DNA of 64,000 nucleotides from Gracilimonas tropica DSM 19535 (GTDB lineage Bacteria > Bacteroidota > Rhodothermia > Balneolales > Balneolaceae), in NCBI RefSeq assembly GCF_000375425.1, contig NZ_AQXG01000002.1:513712-577711 (forward strand), in the 5' to 3' direction. Below the pieces are notes generated by a model. The model was not told the origin of the DNA, searched no databases, and was given only the letters and a program-made list of their open reading frames with translations. The translations under genes were made by a program, and so were the position numbers. Position 1 is the stretch's first letter; each line of letters starts with the position of its first letter. This document shows positions 18,148 to 26,898 of this stretch, in pieces.

Positions 18148-19575
18148 GTGGAACAACGCATCGAAACACAACCCGTATTTGGCCGCACAAAACATATCCA
18201 CATGGTGGGTATTGGGGGCATCGGTATGAGCGGGATGGCCGAAATTTTATTGCAGCGCGGTTATAAAGTGACCGGCTCGGATGGTGCGGAAACCGAAACA
18301 ACGCGTAGGCTACAACAACTCGGAGCCACTGTTCACAAAGGACATAAAGCTGAATATATCGAAGGCGCCGATGTGGTAGTATACACCAGCGCTGTTAAAG
18401 CTGATGAAAATGTAGAGACCATAGCGGCCATCGAAAACCGTATTCCAACCATCAAGCGGGCAGAGATGCTGGCTGAACTGATGAAAATGAAGTTTGGCAT
18501 CGGGGTGGCCGGAACGCATGGAAAAACGACTACGACTACCATGGTCGGACATGTAACCCAAGATGGCAATTACGATCCGACTATCATCGTAGGTGGAAAA
18601 GTTCACAGTTTTGACAAAACCAATGCGGTTGTTGGTAAAGGAGATCTTATAGTGGTAGAGGCCGATGAATTTGATCGGACCTTTCTGCGCCTCTCTCCTT
18701 CCCTGGCCATCATCACGAATATTGAAGCCGAACATCTGGATATATACGATGACCTTGAAGATGTGAAGCAGGCGTTCATTGATTACGCCAATAAGGTACC
18801 TTTTTATGGTGCAGTCATCGTTTGTCTTGATGATCCAAACGTACGGAGCATTCTTCCACAATTGGAAAAACGGGTAATTACATATGGATTAACACCTCAG
18901 GCTCAACTTCGAGCTACTGATATTCGATCTGATGCTTTTACCAGTACCTTTTCCGTAGTATATGAAGGCGAAAAATTAGGAGTTATCACTCTAAAGACTC
19001 CCGGCGAACATAATGTGAAAAATGCTTTGGCGGCAATTGCTACGGGACTGGAACTTGGCATTGATTTCAAATTGATTAAGCAAGGCCTGGAGCGCTATGA
19101 AGGAGTTTTCCGTCGCTTTCAGCTAAAGTACAGTAATGGATGCATGGTGATCGATGATTACGCCCATCACCCCACTGAAGTGCAAGCAACGCTTCAGGCA
19201 GCTCACAAAGGCTGGCCCGACCGGCGGGTTGTTGCCGTATTCCAACCGCATCTGTATTCACGCACGCAAGATCTTTACAAGGAATTTGGCCTCTCTTTCT
19301 TTGATGCGGAAATGTTGATCTGCACGGATGTCTATCCTTCCCGCGAAAAACCTATTGAAGGCGTGACCGGGAAGCTGATCGCAGACACCGCTATGCAGTA
19401 CGGTCACAAGAATGTGAAATATGTAGAGAACAAGGAAGAGATCACCAAAACGCTGAAAGAAATTGCGAAGGAAGGTGACATCATTATTACGATGGGTGCC
19501 GGAGATATCTACCGTTTTGGCGAAGATTTTATAGAAGCATTGGAATCAGGAAAATTTAAACCGAAAGCAAAGTAA
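18148..19575 (+). CDS. murC: UDP-MurNAc:L-alanine ligase MurC
   Basis: MurC adds L-alanine to UDP-MurNAc, the first stem-peptide step. The 475-residue product begins with the GIGGIGMSGMAEIL Rossmann motif, then the ATP-binding GTHGKTTTT (Lys126), the VVEADEFDRTFL segment, TNIEAEHLD, and C-terminal DDYAHHPTEV and FQPHLYSRT motifs that separate MurC from the other Mur ligases. The start is GTG at 18148, 13 bases after murG. The stop TAA directly abuts the TTG start of ftsQ. There is no ddl fusion. Confidence 0.97.
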   Translation: MEQRIETQPVFGRTKHIHMVGIGGIGMSGMAEILLQRGYKVTGSDGAETETTRRLQQLGATVHKGHKAEYIEGADVVVYTSAVKADENVETIAAIENRIPTIKRAEMLAELMKMKFGIGVAGTHGKTTTTTMVGHVTQDGNYDPTIIVGGKVHSFDKTNAVVGKGDLIVVEADEFDRTFLRLSPSLAIITNIEAEHLDIYDDLEDVKQAFIDYANKVPFYGAVIVCLDDPNVRSILPQLEKRVITYGLTPQAQLRATDIRSDAFTSTFSVVYEGEKLGVITLKTPGEHNVKNALAAIATGLELGIDFKLIKQGLERYEGVFRRFQLKYSNGCMVIDDYAHHPTEVQATLQAAHKGWPDRRVVAVFQPHLYSRTQDLYKEFGLSFFDAEMLICTDVYPSREKPIEGVTGKLIADTAMQYGHKNVKYVENKEEITKTLKEIAKEGDIIITMGAGDIYRFGEDFIEALESGKFKPKAK

Positions 19576-20304
19576 TTGAGCAAGAAGGAATCAAATAGAA
19601 GCCTTTTACCGTGGATCACTGCCGTATTGATGGTAGCCGGGATTGCTGTACTTGCTGCCATGTACTGGAACCGGAATGTGACGGTACAGGACCTTAAAGT
19701 GAATGCACTGAATTACACCGAATATGAAATGGTGAAGCAGACGGCTGCAGTTCCAATGGGCATCAAGCCGGATAGCTTGGATCTGACCGAAGTAATTCAG
19801 CGGGTTGAAAAGCTTGATTATGTGCGTTCTGCGAAACCGTATATCGAGCCAAATGGCACATTGCGGTTGACTATTGCTGAGCGGCAACCCATCGCCTTAT
19901 TGATCAATGGTTCAGATAGAATTTATGTGGATGCGGAAGGAGTGAAACTTCCGATCCTTGAAGGAAAAACACAGGATGTCCCGCTGCTTTACGGCTATCG
20001 AACCAGCCAAAGAGACACACTGAAAAGTGAATCCTTTATGCAAGTACGAGATTTTTTGATGAGAGCCAAGATCGATGGCTTTGGATGGAGCACCATCAGT
20101 GAAGTGGCCTTTGATGAAACCGACGGGGTTGTGGCACTAAGTCACGAGAACGGGGTGAAATTGATTTTTGGTCGTAACAACTTTGAAACCAAGCTGGAGA
20201 ACTGGAAAGCATTTTATGGTCAGATCGTAAAGACCAAAGGAATTGACCAGATGCGCCAGGTTGACCTCCGGTTTACAAACCAGGTGGTGACCCGTGAAAT
20301 TTGA
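19576..20304 (+). CDS. ftsQ: Cell division protein FtsQ/DivIB
   Basis: FtsQ is the bitopic scaffold of the divisome that binds FtsL/FtsB. The 242-residue product has a short basic cytoplasmic tail, one transmembrane helix near residues 11-30, a POTRA-like domain (VQDLKVNALNYTEYEMV, then VEKLDYVRSAKPYIEPNG and LTIAERQPIALL), and a beta domain ending in VDLRFTNQVV, all standard for FtsQ. The start is TTG at 19576 immediately after the murC stop, with no nearby ATG that preserves the anchor. The 3' end overlaps the next small gene by 11 bases. Primary sequence is divergent but position and topology agree. Confidence 0.93.
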   Translation: MSKKESNRSLLPWITAVLMVAGIAVLAAMYWNRNVTVQDLKVNALNYTEYEMVKQTAAVPMGIKPDSLDLTEVIQRVEKLDYVRSAKPYIEPNGTLRLTIAERQPIALLINGSDRIYVDAEGVKLPILEGKTQDVPLLYGYRTSQRDTLKSESFMQVRDFLMRAKIDGFGWSTISEVAFDETDGVVALSHENGVKLIFGRNNFETKLENWKAFYGQIVKTKGIDQMRQVDLRFTNQVVTREI

Positions 20305-20590
20305 CTTCAGCAACATATCATTTAAAGACGTCATGGGATTTTCCGGGTTTAAAGAAAATTCCATTGGTTCCGACGCGGAGCGTACGGAACCAGAGATAAG
20401 GTCATTGGATCATGACAGCAGAAATGATGCTGAAAAATATGTGGACACCCTCTTGAATTCTTCCTCTAAAGACATTCAGAAGAAGGATTCCATCACCGAT
20501 TTTTATTCCGATTTGGCATCGCCATCAGCAAAAGAAAAAAAGAACATTAGCAATCAACAAAACACAGCGGATCGTCATGGAAGAACATGA
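20294..20590 (+). CDS. Small hypothetical protein between ftsQ and ftsA
   Basis: I do not recognise this 98-residue protein. GTG at 20294 lies inside the ftsQ 3' end, and the stop overlaps the ftsA start by 14 bases, so the frame bridges the two genes exactly and would be translationally coupled to both. Without it there would be a 272-base non-coding gap in an otherwise tightly packed operon. The product is hydrophilic, with no signal peptide or membrane helix: a short FDFSNISFKDVMGFSGFKE start that could be an amphipathic helix, then an acidic, Ser/Asp/Lys-rich probably disordered tail. It could be a lineage-specific divisome accessory protein. It might also be a chance frame. Confidence 0.6.
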   Translation: MKFDFSNISFKDVMGFSGFKENSIGSDAERTEPEIRSLDHDSRNDAEKYVDTLLNSSSKDIQKKDSITDFYSDLASPSAKEKKNISNQQNTADRHGRT

Positions 20591-21836
20591 AAACATAATG
20601 GTAGGTCTCGATATCGGGACCACAAAAATTTGTGCAATCGTAGCTTCAATCGATGAACAGGAACGTATTAACATTCTGGGCGTGGGTAAAGCACAAAGTG
20701 ATGGGCTGAACCGTGGCGTAGTCGTAAATATCGACAAGACGGTGAATGCCATCAAAGATGCCATCGCCCAGGCCGAACTCGCTTCAGGTATTCAGGTGAA
20801 TTCCGTAAACGTGGGTATTGCCGGCGATCATATCCGCAGTATGCGCAGTAAAGGTGTGATCACCATCAATAACAAAGACAATGAAATTACGACCAAAGAT
20901 GTGGAGCGCCTGCTTGAGGATTGCCAGCGTATCATGCTCCCTACCGATCAGCAAATTCTGCACGTGATCCCGCAGGAGTTTGTAGTTGACGGTCAGGATG
21001 GCATTAGCGATCCCGTTGGTATGAGTGGCATGCGCATGGAAGCCGAAGTTCACATTATCACCGGTCTTGTTTCTGCAGCCAAGAACATTTATCGCTGCGT
21101 GGAACGCGCGGGATATCAGGTAGCAGATATCATCCTTGAACCGCTGGCTTCCTCCTACTCCGTGTTGGATGAAGAGGAGAAAGAAGCCGGTGTGGTGTTG
21201 GTTGATATCGGTGGCGGAACGACCGATATGGCCATCTTCCAGGATAATACGATCCGACATACGGCGGTCATTGCCATTGCAGGACAGAAAGTAACCGACG
21301 ACATCCGTCTCGGACTCAGCGTATTGGACGACCAGGCAGAGACCCTTAAACGAAAACATGGCGAAAGCTATGCCGATATGATCGAAGAGGACGAAGTGAT
21401 CACCGTACCCGGAATTGCCGGACGCCCTCCCAAAGAAATCACCAAAAGCATTTTAGCTAAGATCGTGCAAGCCCGAATGGAAGAGATCCTTGAGATCGTG
21501 GGCATTGAGATCAAGCGTAGCGGTTATGCAGATTCAATGAGCGCCGGTGTAGTTATCACGGGTGGTGGTTCATTGATCAAGAATATTTGTCCGCTAGCAA
21601 ACGAAATTTTAGGACTGGATGCCAAAGTGGGAATTCCGCTGGGCATTACAGGTGGACTGAAGGAAGAAGTGAACAGCCCGATCTACGCTACCGGTGTGGG
21701 TCTGGTGATGCATGCTCTTCGATCAGGAACTGCAAACAACCAAACGATGATGCCATCATCGTCCAAAGGAACCAACGTGGAGCAAGTGATGCAAAAGATC
21801 ACCGACCGTATGAAGAGTTGGTTCAAAGAACTTTAG
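20577..21836 (+). CDS. ftsA: Cell division protein FtsA
   Basis: FtsA is the actin-like protein that tethers FtsZ to the membrane and recruits later divisome proteins. The 419-residue product has the actin-type phosphate 1 motif GLDIGTTKICAIV, the inserted 1C subdomain (ITGLVSAAKNIYRCVERAGY region), phosphate 2 VDIGGGTTDMAIF, and the adenosine motif VITGGGSLI. The C-terminus ends in an amphipathic helix (EQVMQKITDRMKSWFKEL), the membrane-targeting sequence typical of FtsA. ATG 20577 overlaps the preceding small gene. ftsZ follows after a 306-base spacer. Confidence 0.97.
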   Translation: MEEHENIMVGLDIGTTKICAIVASIDEQERINILGVGKAQSDGLNRGVVVNIDKTVNAIKDAIAQAELASGIQVNSVNVGIAGDHIRSMRSKGVITINNKDNEITTKDVERLLEDCQRIMLPTDQQILHVIPQEFVVDGQDGISDPVGMSGMRMEAEVHIITGLVSAAKNIYRCVERAGYQVADIILEPLASSYSVLDEEEKEAGVVLVDIGGGTTDMAIFQDNTIRHTAVIAIAGQKVTDDIRLGLSVLDDQAETLKRKHGESYADMIEEDEVITVPGIAGRPPKEITKSILAKIVQARMEEILEIVGIEIKRSGYADSMSAGVVITGGGSLIKNICPLANEILGLDAKVGIPLGITGGLKEEVNSPIYATGVGLVMHALRSGTANNQTMMPSSSKGTNVEQVMQKITDRMKSWFKEL

Positions 21837-22142
21837 ACAGTGATCAGTTTTTCAGTGATCAATGAACAGATATGAATATTGAAGAAATTGGTATTGAGCA
21901 AAAGCATCCTTCAAGCGTCGGTGAGACCTTGAAGCGTTGCGCTGTTGCATTTACAACCGTAAACGCTGCTAGGTCTTTAAGGACGCTCGCAGGTTTACTT
22001 GATCCAATTTCAAAGAACTTTAGTAATAAAACAGCAATCAAGAAGAATGAAGTGAATTCGGTTTTTCGGATCTCATTTCATAGCAATCATCTACAAATAA
22101 CAATCCAGTAAAGAAAACAACACAACTCAAAGGAGTTATATC
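21837..22142 (+). other. ftsA-ftsZ spacer with direct repeats and a doubtful 79-codon frame
   Basis: The spacer holds a direct repeat CAGTGATCA at 21838-21846 and 21853-21861, and an inverted repeat AGCGTT/AACGCT around 21933-21968. A frame 21872-22111 would encode 79 residues (opening NIEEIGIEQKHPSS), but it has no recognisable features, so I do not call it as a gene. An AAAGGAG Shine-Dalgarno for ftsZ sits at about 22129-22135. A separate ftsZ promoter in this gap is likely by analogy but not identifiable with confidence. Confidence 0.5.
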
Positions 22143-23471
22143 ATGGCTAACAATTCACGTTTCTTTTTCGACGAACAGAGCCAAGAAAACGCCAAGATCA
22201 AAGTGATCGGCGTAGGCGGCGGTGGCGGTAACGCCATTAACAATATGATCAACATGGGCCTCGACAGTGTGGAATACATTGCGTTGAACACGGATGCACA
22301 GGCCCTTAAAAACAGTATGGCGGATATCAAGATCCAGGTGGGTTCAGCCCTTACCAACGGTCTTGGCGCCGGAGCACGACCTGAGATCGGTCGTGAAGCG
22401 GTGGAAGAAAATCGCCACGAAATTGAAGAATCTATCGAAAGTGCCGACATGGTTTTTGTGACGGCCGGCATGGGCGGTGGAACCGGAACCGGAGGAGCTC
22501 CTGTGGTAGCCGGAATTGCCAAACGACGCGGTATTCTGACCGTGGGTATCATTACTACCCCCTTCGAATGCGAAGGCAAGGTTCGTAAAAAATATGCCCT
22601 GGAAGGCATCACCGAACTAAAGAAAAATTGCGATACCGTAATCGTCATTCCAAACGAACGACTGCTCGATATCGCCGATGAGAATACTTCCCTGATGGAA
22701 GCATTCGCGATGGCGAACGAAGTCCTTTATAATGCCACGCGCGGTATCAGTGACCTGATTCTCATGCCCGGACTTATCAACCTTGACTTTGCGGATGTTC
22801 GAACAACCATGAGCGATGGTGGAGCAGCCATTATGGGTTCTGCAACGGCCGATGGTCAGGATCGTGCCGAAAAAGCAGCCCGCGCGGCCATCAACTCTCC
22901 ACTGCTGGACGGAGTGAGTATCCGCGGAGCCCGCAATGTGCTGGTGAATATCTCAGCCGGTTCCAATCTTGGAATGCGCGAGACTACCACAGCTACGAAT
23001 ATCATCCACGATGAAGCAGGTGAAAATGCAGAGATCATACTCGGTACCGTATTGGATGAAGAGTTTGGAGATCAAATTCGCGTAACCGTAATAGCTACCG
23101 GATTCGATCTTGCCGAAGAACGCAACTCTGCGAAAGTATCAGGTAAGAGTGAAGGTTCGCTTAACAAAGCGGCTGAGAATGCCCAGGCAAATATGCAGTC
23201 ATCCGGCAAACAAACGGATGTTCCAAAAAGATTTGCCCGCACTACCGGCGATTACTACAAAGGCGAAAACAACCTCAAAAAGCTGGATACTCCATCCTAC
23301 CTTCGACGTGACCTGAACGTACGGAAGTCTGAAGAGAACATCGAAGTCCCGGAAGAGGAAGAGCAGCGTAAAGAAGCGCAGGATAACATCGCTCCTTTCC
23401 AAAGCCGAACTGAGCGAATTCGCAAAGACGATACCGATCAGCCTGCTTTCTTACGAAAAATCATGGACTGA
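22143..23471 (+). CDS. ftsZ: Cell division GTPase FtsZ
   Basis: FtsZ is the tubulin-like GTPase that forms the division ring. The 442-residue product has the N-terminal KVIGVGGGGGNAINNM nucleotide loop, the tubulin signature GGGTGTGG at residues 111-118, the T7 synergy-loop region ending NLDFADVRTTM, and a C-terminal domain through VTVIATGFD. A disordered linker of about 100 residues follows, then the conserved tail DQPAFLRKIMD that binds FtsA. It has a clear Shine-Dalgarno, unlike most genes here, consistent with high expression. It is the last gene of the cluster, followed by a terminator. Confidence 0.98.
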   Translation: MANNSRFFFDEQSQENAKIKVIGVGGGGGNAINNMINMGLDSVEYIALNTDAQALKNSMADIKIQVGSALTNGLGAGARPEIGREAVEENRHEIEESIESADMVFVTAGMGGGTGTGGAPVVAGIAKRRGILTVGIITTPFECEGKVRKKYALEGITELKKNCDTVIVIPNERLLDIADENTSLMEAFAMANEVLYNATRGISDLILMPGLINLDFADVRTTMSDGGAAIMGSATADGQDRAEKAARAAINSPLLDGVSIRGARNVLVNISAGSNLGMRETTTATNIIHDEAGENAEIILGTVLDEEFGDQIRVTVIATGFDLAEERNSAKVSGKSEGSLNKAAENAQANMQSSGKQTDVPKRFARTTGDYYKGENNLKKLDTPSYLRRDLNVRKSEENIEVPEEEEQRKEAQDNIAPFQSRTERIRKDDTDQPAFLRKIMD

Positions 23472-23580
23472 TTGAATTGCGGGGATATCGATCTGAATAA
23501 GATAGCCATGGGATTGGTATCTCCGTGAACCCCGATTTTACTGGATTATAGCTTCATTTAAGCTATAGATTGCTAACAAC

Positions 23581-23616
23581 AGAAGAAGTCTCCTGACCGG
23601 GGCTTCTTCTTTTTTG
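23581..23616 (+). terminator. Terminator downstream of ftsZ
   Basis: AGAAGAAG (23581-23588) pairs with CTTCTTCT (23603-23610), followed by a T run through 23616. A further perfect inverted repeat, TATAGCTT/AAGCTATA at 23547-23567, lies just upstream. Together they end the dcw transcript before the convergent glycosyltransferase gene. Confidence 0.8.
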
Positions 23617-23660
23617 TTGGTGATTTTGTGGACGTTGGCTGGTCAGCTTGTCTGTGAACC

Positions 23661-24800
23661 TCACTTTACTATCTGCTTTAATGCTTCTCCCCAACGGTTC
23701 CAATTCATTTGGTTCTGATATCTTTGATAGGCTTTTTCTGCTAATGCCTCATATTTTTTCTTATCAAACCAACTATAAGCTATCCAATCCGCTACATTTT
23801 TCGGGCTATCTTTTGGTTTGATGATGAATCCGGTTTGGTCATGTATTACAGCTTCAGGAACGCCACCTGTTTCAGTTCCAATGGCAGGCAAACCAAAACT
23901 CGCCGCTTCAATAAACGACATGCCTACACATTCCGCCTTGGTGGGCATAATAAAAAACGAGGCTTCTCTGTATAACCGAAATAATTCTTCCTGCTCTTTT
24001 GGGACAGATTTATCCAAGAAACCTACGATCTTCACTTGTTCAGGTTTGTCGGGGATCTCCGGTTTGCAGCCCAATATCCACAACTCGGAAGGGATTTCTT
24101 TTTTTTGAAGTTCTCTGAAGACTTGAACAGCGAATGGTCCGCCCTTTTCTTCCCATCGAACTCCCACAAAAATAAGTTTAATGATAGTATTAGATGTCAT
24201 TCGTGCAGACTGTACTTCCTCAAATTCATCTGCAGTCAGTGTCCGTTCAAGATTGGCCCCATAAGGAACCACCTCAATTTTCCGAGCAGGAATTCCATAT
24301 TCCTTCATTGCAGAATCTGCCAGCCATTGCAATGGGAAGATCAGCTTTGTGGCCTTTTCAAAAGCTTTTTGCTCTAAATATCTCGCATTTTTGATACTCT
24401 TTGGATGAAGATTTGAATGGCTTTTGTAAAGATCATGCAAAAGGGGAAAAGTTGCATCAGATGTCAAATATACTGGTTTTTCAGTTTTGAGATACGCAGT
24501 TTCCGGCGACATCAACGATGCAAAAATCACGTCAGGATTGGTCTCTATTATTTTTTTATCAATAGCTGCGGCCATTCTTTTAGCAAGCCCCCTGTCGTAC
24601 TGATATTTATAGGTCTTGCCTGAGATCAATGACCGCACTTTGCCGGTTAATTTTGGAACAAACTTATATGCTGAATCTACCGGCCCAAGCGGGATGACTT
24701 CATCAAATGCACGTTGTAGTGAACGATACATATAATAATGCGTACCGGAATAGGCCTTTTTATTCTCTGGATCTTGTTTGGTTAGATATCCGATCTTCAT
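23661..24800 (-). CDS. GT4-family glycosyltransferase
   Basis: The 379-residue protein has the GT-B two-domain pattern of retaining GT4 glycosyltransferases. The C-terminal domain carries LIFVGVRWEEKGGPFAVQVF, a PKEQEELFRLYREASFFIMPTKAECVG stretch (given here by its pattern), and the EX7E-type nucleotide-sugar site in FIEAASFGLPAIGTETGG followed by VPEAV. The N-terminal domain opens MKIGYLTKQDP. An in-frame upstream start at 24866 would add 22 residues without family resemblance, so ATG 24800 is chosen. It has no membrane segment, so it acts in the cytoplasm, probably on a cell-surface polysaccharide or glycolipid. Donor and acceptor are unknown. It is convergent with ftsZ and divergent from the esterase. 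Confidence 0.88.
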   Translation of the reverse strand: MKIGYLTKQDPENKKAYSGTHYYMYRSLQRAFDEVIPLGPVDSAYKFVPKLTGKVRSLISGKTYKYQYDRGLAKRMAAAIDKKIIETNPDVIFASLMSPETAYLKTEKPVYLTSDATFPLLHDLYKSHSNLHPKSIKNARYLEQKAFEKATKLIFPLQWLADSAMKEYGIPARKIEVVPYGANLERTLTADEFEEVQSARMTSNTIIKLIFVGVRWEEKGGPFAVQVFRELQKKEIPSELWILGCKPEIPDKPEQVKIVGFLDKSVPKEQEELFRLYREASFFIMPTKAECVGMSFIEAASFGLPAIGTETGGVPEAVIHDQTGFIIKPKDSPKNVADWIAYSWFDKKKYEALAEKAYQRYQNQMNWNRWGEALKQIVK

Positions 24801-25026
24801 ATCCCAAAAATATGGAATCTTAAATAAACTCAAAGAAAACTGTTCATTGGAGATACTAATCTTCAAGAAATTATTTGGGAATGAGAAATGGATTTTTGAT
24901 GAATCGAACGGAAGCTCAACCCGATTTTATAGATTTTTCAAACCACATCTTTTTAAAATAATTCTCGTACGTATTTCTTCACAATTTTGCACTACCTTCA
25001 ATTCCATTTTTAAATAACCCTTTTGA

Positions 25027-26457
25027 ATGAAAACGTACTTTTTTATTCTTTCCGCCTTGTTTTTTTTGGTGATTTCAACACAAGCCCAAACAACAGATAC
25101 GCTTTACGCCACACTTGATATGACCGAACCCATTGAAGCCGGATGGCTCAATCCTGATGAAGAACTTGTGGGACTTCGGGGAGATCAATCACCCTTGGGT
25201 TGGGGCCTAACTTTTGAGGCCTCTGATGAGAATGGAGATGGTATATACAAAGTCGGGATTCCTTTTTCTTTTGAATCGGACAGCCTGATCGTCTCCCTCA
25301 AAATAAAAGTAGATGGAACCAATAACCCCGATGACGGCTGGCAAAAAGGGCGAAATCACACCGTTGTGATTCACAAAAACAGGCATAATGAATTTAACCT
25401 GAGCTGGACAGATGAGGCTCCTGCTCCTCCATCAACTATTACAGGAAATGTGGAAATCATTCGCGATTTTCCGAGCAAGAACCTGGTGAATCGAGACCTA
25501 TACATTTACCTTCCTCCAGGTTATGAAGAAAGTGAACGCCGATATCCGGTGTTGTACATGCACGATGGACAGAATTTGTTCGACGCCTCCGCTGCCGGAC
25601 AAGAATGGCAAGCCGATGAAGCCGCTCAAGCTCTCATTGAAGCCGGTGAGATAGAGCCGATCATTATTGTGGGCGTTGCAAGTACGGCCGATCGTTTTGA
25701 TGAATACACGCCTACGCGCCAACACTGGCAGCATGAATTGAACCGGGTTGACCCGCCTTTTAATACAGGAAACCTGTCCGGCTATACCGGAACCTTTATA
25801 ACTTCTGAAAATGACACGCTTCGGTTTTCAGCTTCAAACGATACCCTTTTTACCTGGATTCCCGGTGGAACTGAATGGCAGCATCTGATCAAAAAATCCG
25901 ACTCGGTGTATTTTCAACCCCGTGCTAACATTCATTTCCGTTTTGATGGAGCCCCGGAATCGCCCGTTGACCGCATTTTAGCTTATAAACCGCCGGCAGG
26001 TGGAAAAGGAGATGTTTACGGTGATTTTCTGCTGAATGAAGTAAAACCTTTTATTGATGAGAATCTCAAAACCCTTCCGGGAAGGGAAAATACAGCTTTG
26101 GGAGGCTCCTCTCTTGGCGGATTGATAACGATACATCTTGGGCTTGAACATCCCAATAAATTTAGCCAACTGCTGGTGGTTTCTCCCTCTGTTTGGTGGG
26201 ATAATCGCTGGATTTTAGGGCAGTTAAACCAACTTGTGGAACCTACCGGCCAAAAGATCTGGATTGACATTGGAACTGCTGAAGGCGATCAGGCCGTGCA
26301 AGACACTCGAGCCCTGCGTGATGCACTGCTTCAAAAAGGATGGGCTGACACTGATCTTCATTATATTGAAGCTCAAAATGCTCCTCACAATGAACGAGCA
26401 TGGGCCGAACGAATGCCTGACATGCTTAAATTCTTATATAACACTGATAGACCCTGA
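25027..26457 (+). CDS. Secreted esterase (PF00756-type alpha/beta hydrolase) with nested beta domain
   Basis: The 476-residue product has a Sec signal peptide (about residues 1-20, ending STQAQ), an N-terminal beta domain of about 110 residues resembling a starch-binding/CBM-like module, then an esterase domain: LYIYLPPGYEES, YPVLYMHDGQNLFD, the nucleophile Ser362 in GGSSLGG, and a late His near APHNERAW. Between DRFDEYTPTRQ and YGDFLLNEVKPF, where relatives have a short loop, lie about 80 extra residues (GYTGTFITSENDTLRFSA and following) resembling a DUF3471-like small beta domain. It could act on acylated sugars, siderophores or similar. The exact substrate is not predictable. It ends 10 bases from the convergent lipoprotein gene. 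Confidence 0.85.
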   Translation: MKTYFFILSALFFLVISTQAQTTDTLYATLDMTEPIEAGWLNPDEELVGLRGDQSPLGWGLTFEASDENGDGIYKVGIPFSFESDSLIVSLKIKVDGTNNPDDGWQKGRNHTVVIHKNRHNEFNLSWTDEAPAPPSTITGNVEIIRDFPSKNLVNRDLYIYLPPGYEESERRYPVLYMHDGQNLFDASAAGQEWQADEAAQALIEAGEIEPIIIVGVASTADRFDEYTPTRQHWQHELNRVDPPFNTGNLSGYTGTFITSENDTLRFSASNDTLFTWIPGGTEWQHLIKKSDSVYFQPRANIHFRFDGAPESPVDRILAYKPPAGGKGDVYGDFLLNEVKPFIDENLKTLPGRENTALGGSSLGGLITIHLGLEHPNKFSQLLVVSPSVWWDNRWILGQLNQLVEPTGQKIWIDIGTAEGDQAVQDTRALRDALLQKGWADTDLHYIEAQNAPHNERAWAERMPDMLKFLYNTDRP

Positions 26458-26467
26458 ATAATAAAAC

Positions 26468-26884
26468 CTACTTATCAATGACAGATAATGAGTCCTGACC
26501 GGTTTGGAGATCTTTCAGGGAATCAATATGAGCCTGAATATAATCCCTTTCAGCTTCCAGGCGTCGTATCACCTCGTCTATCCTGATCAACTGTTGCTCT
26601 ATCTGCTGTTGATAATACGTATGAGAGCTTAAAAATTGTGCTTCAGTGACATCATATCGCTGATAGATCAATTGCTTTAAGGAATCTGCATTTACGCTGT
26701 CAGGTTCCACATTCCGCCAGGTTTTGATATGCTGCATGTCGATCAAAAGATCTACATAATAATCTTCCGGGATCAGGTCTTTTGGAGGTTCAGGGCGTTC
26801 GGGGCCCATGCAGGAAAACATGGATCCTGAAAAGAACAACAATATTATCAGGTAAAATTTAGATCTGAGCATACGAAGCAACAT
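26468..26884 (-). CDS. DUF4296-type lipoprotein
   Basis: The protein has about 138 residues. It begins with a hydrophobic signal (RSKFYLIILLFFSGSMFSC) whose Cys suits a lipobox, so it is probably a lipoprotein. The mature part opens with a Pro-rich stretch and LIPEDYYVDLLIDMQHI, the pattern of the Bacteroidetes family DUF4296. It continues with YDVTEAQFLSSHTYY and a charged coiled-coil C-terminus (IDEVIRRLEAERDYIQAH). Function of the family is unknown. A TTG at 26902 would overlap the upstream SDR gene by four bases; ATG 26884 is chosen, with ATG 26872 also possible. It is likely co-transcribed with the SDR gene. Confidence 0.78.
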   Translation of the reverse strand: MLLRMLRSKFYLIILLFFSGSMFSCMGPERPEPPKDLIPEDYYVDLLIDMQHIKTWRNVEPDSVNADSLKQLIYQRYDVTEAQFLSSHTYYQQQIEQQLIRIDEVIRRLEAERDYIQAHIDSLKDLQTGQDSLSVIDK

Positions 26885-26898
26885 AAGCGAAACAATGA

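Noticed and set aside
21872..22111. 79-codon frame between ftsA and ftsZ as a real gene
   Set aside because: No recognisable motifs, no coupling to neighbours, and it spans structured repeats; kept only as a doubtful frame in the spacer entry.
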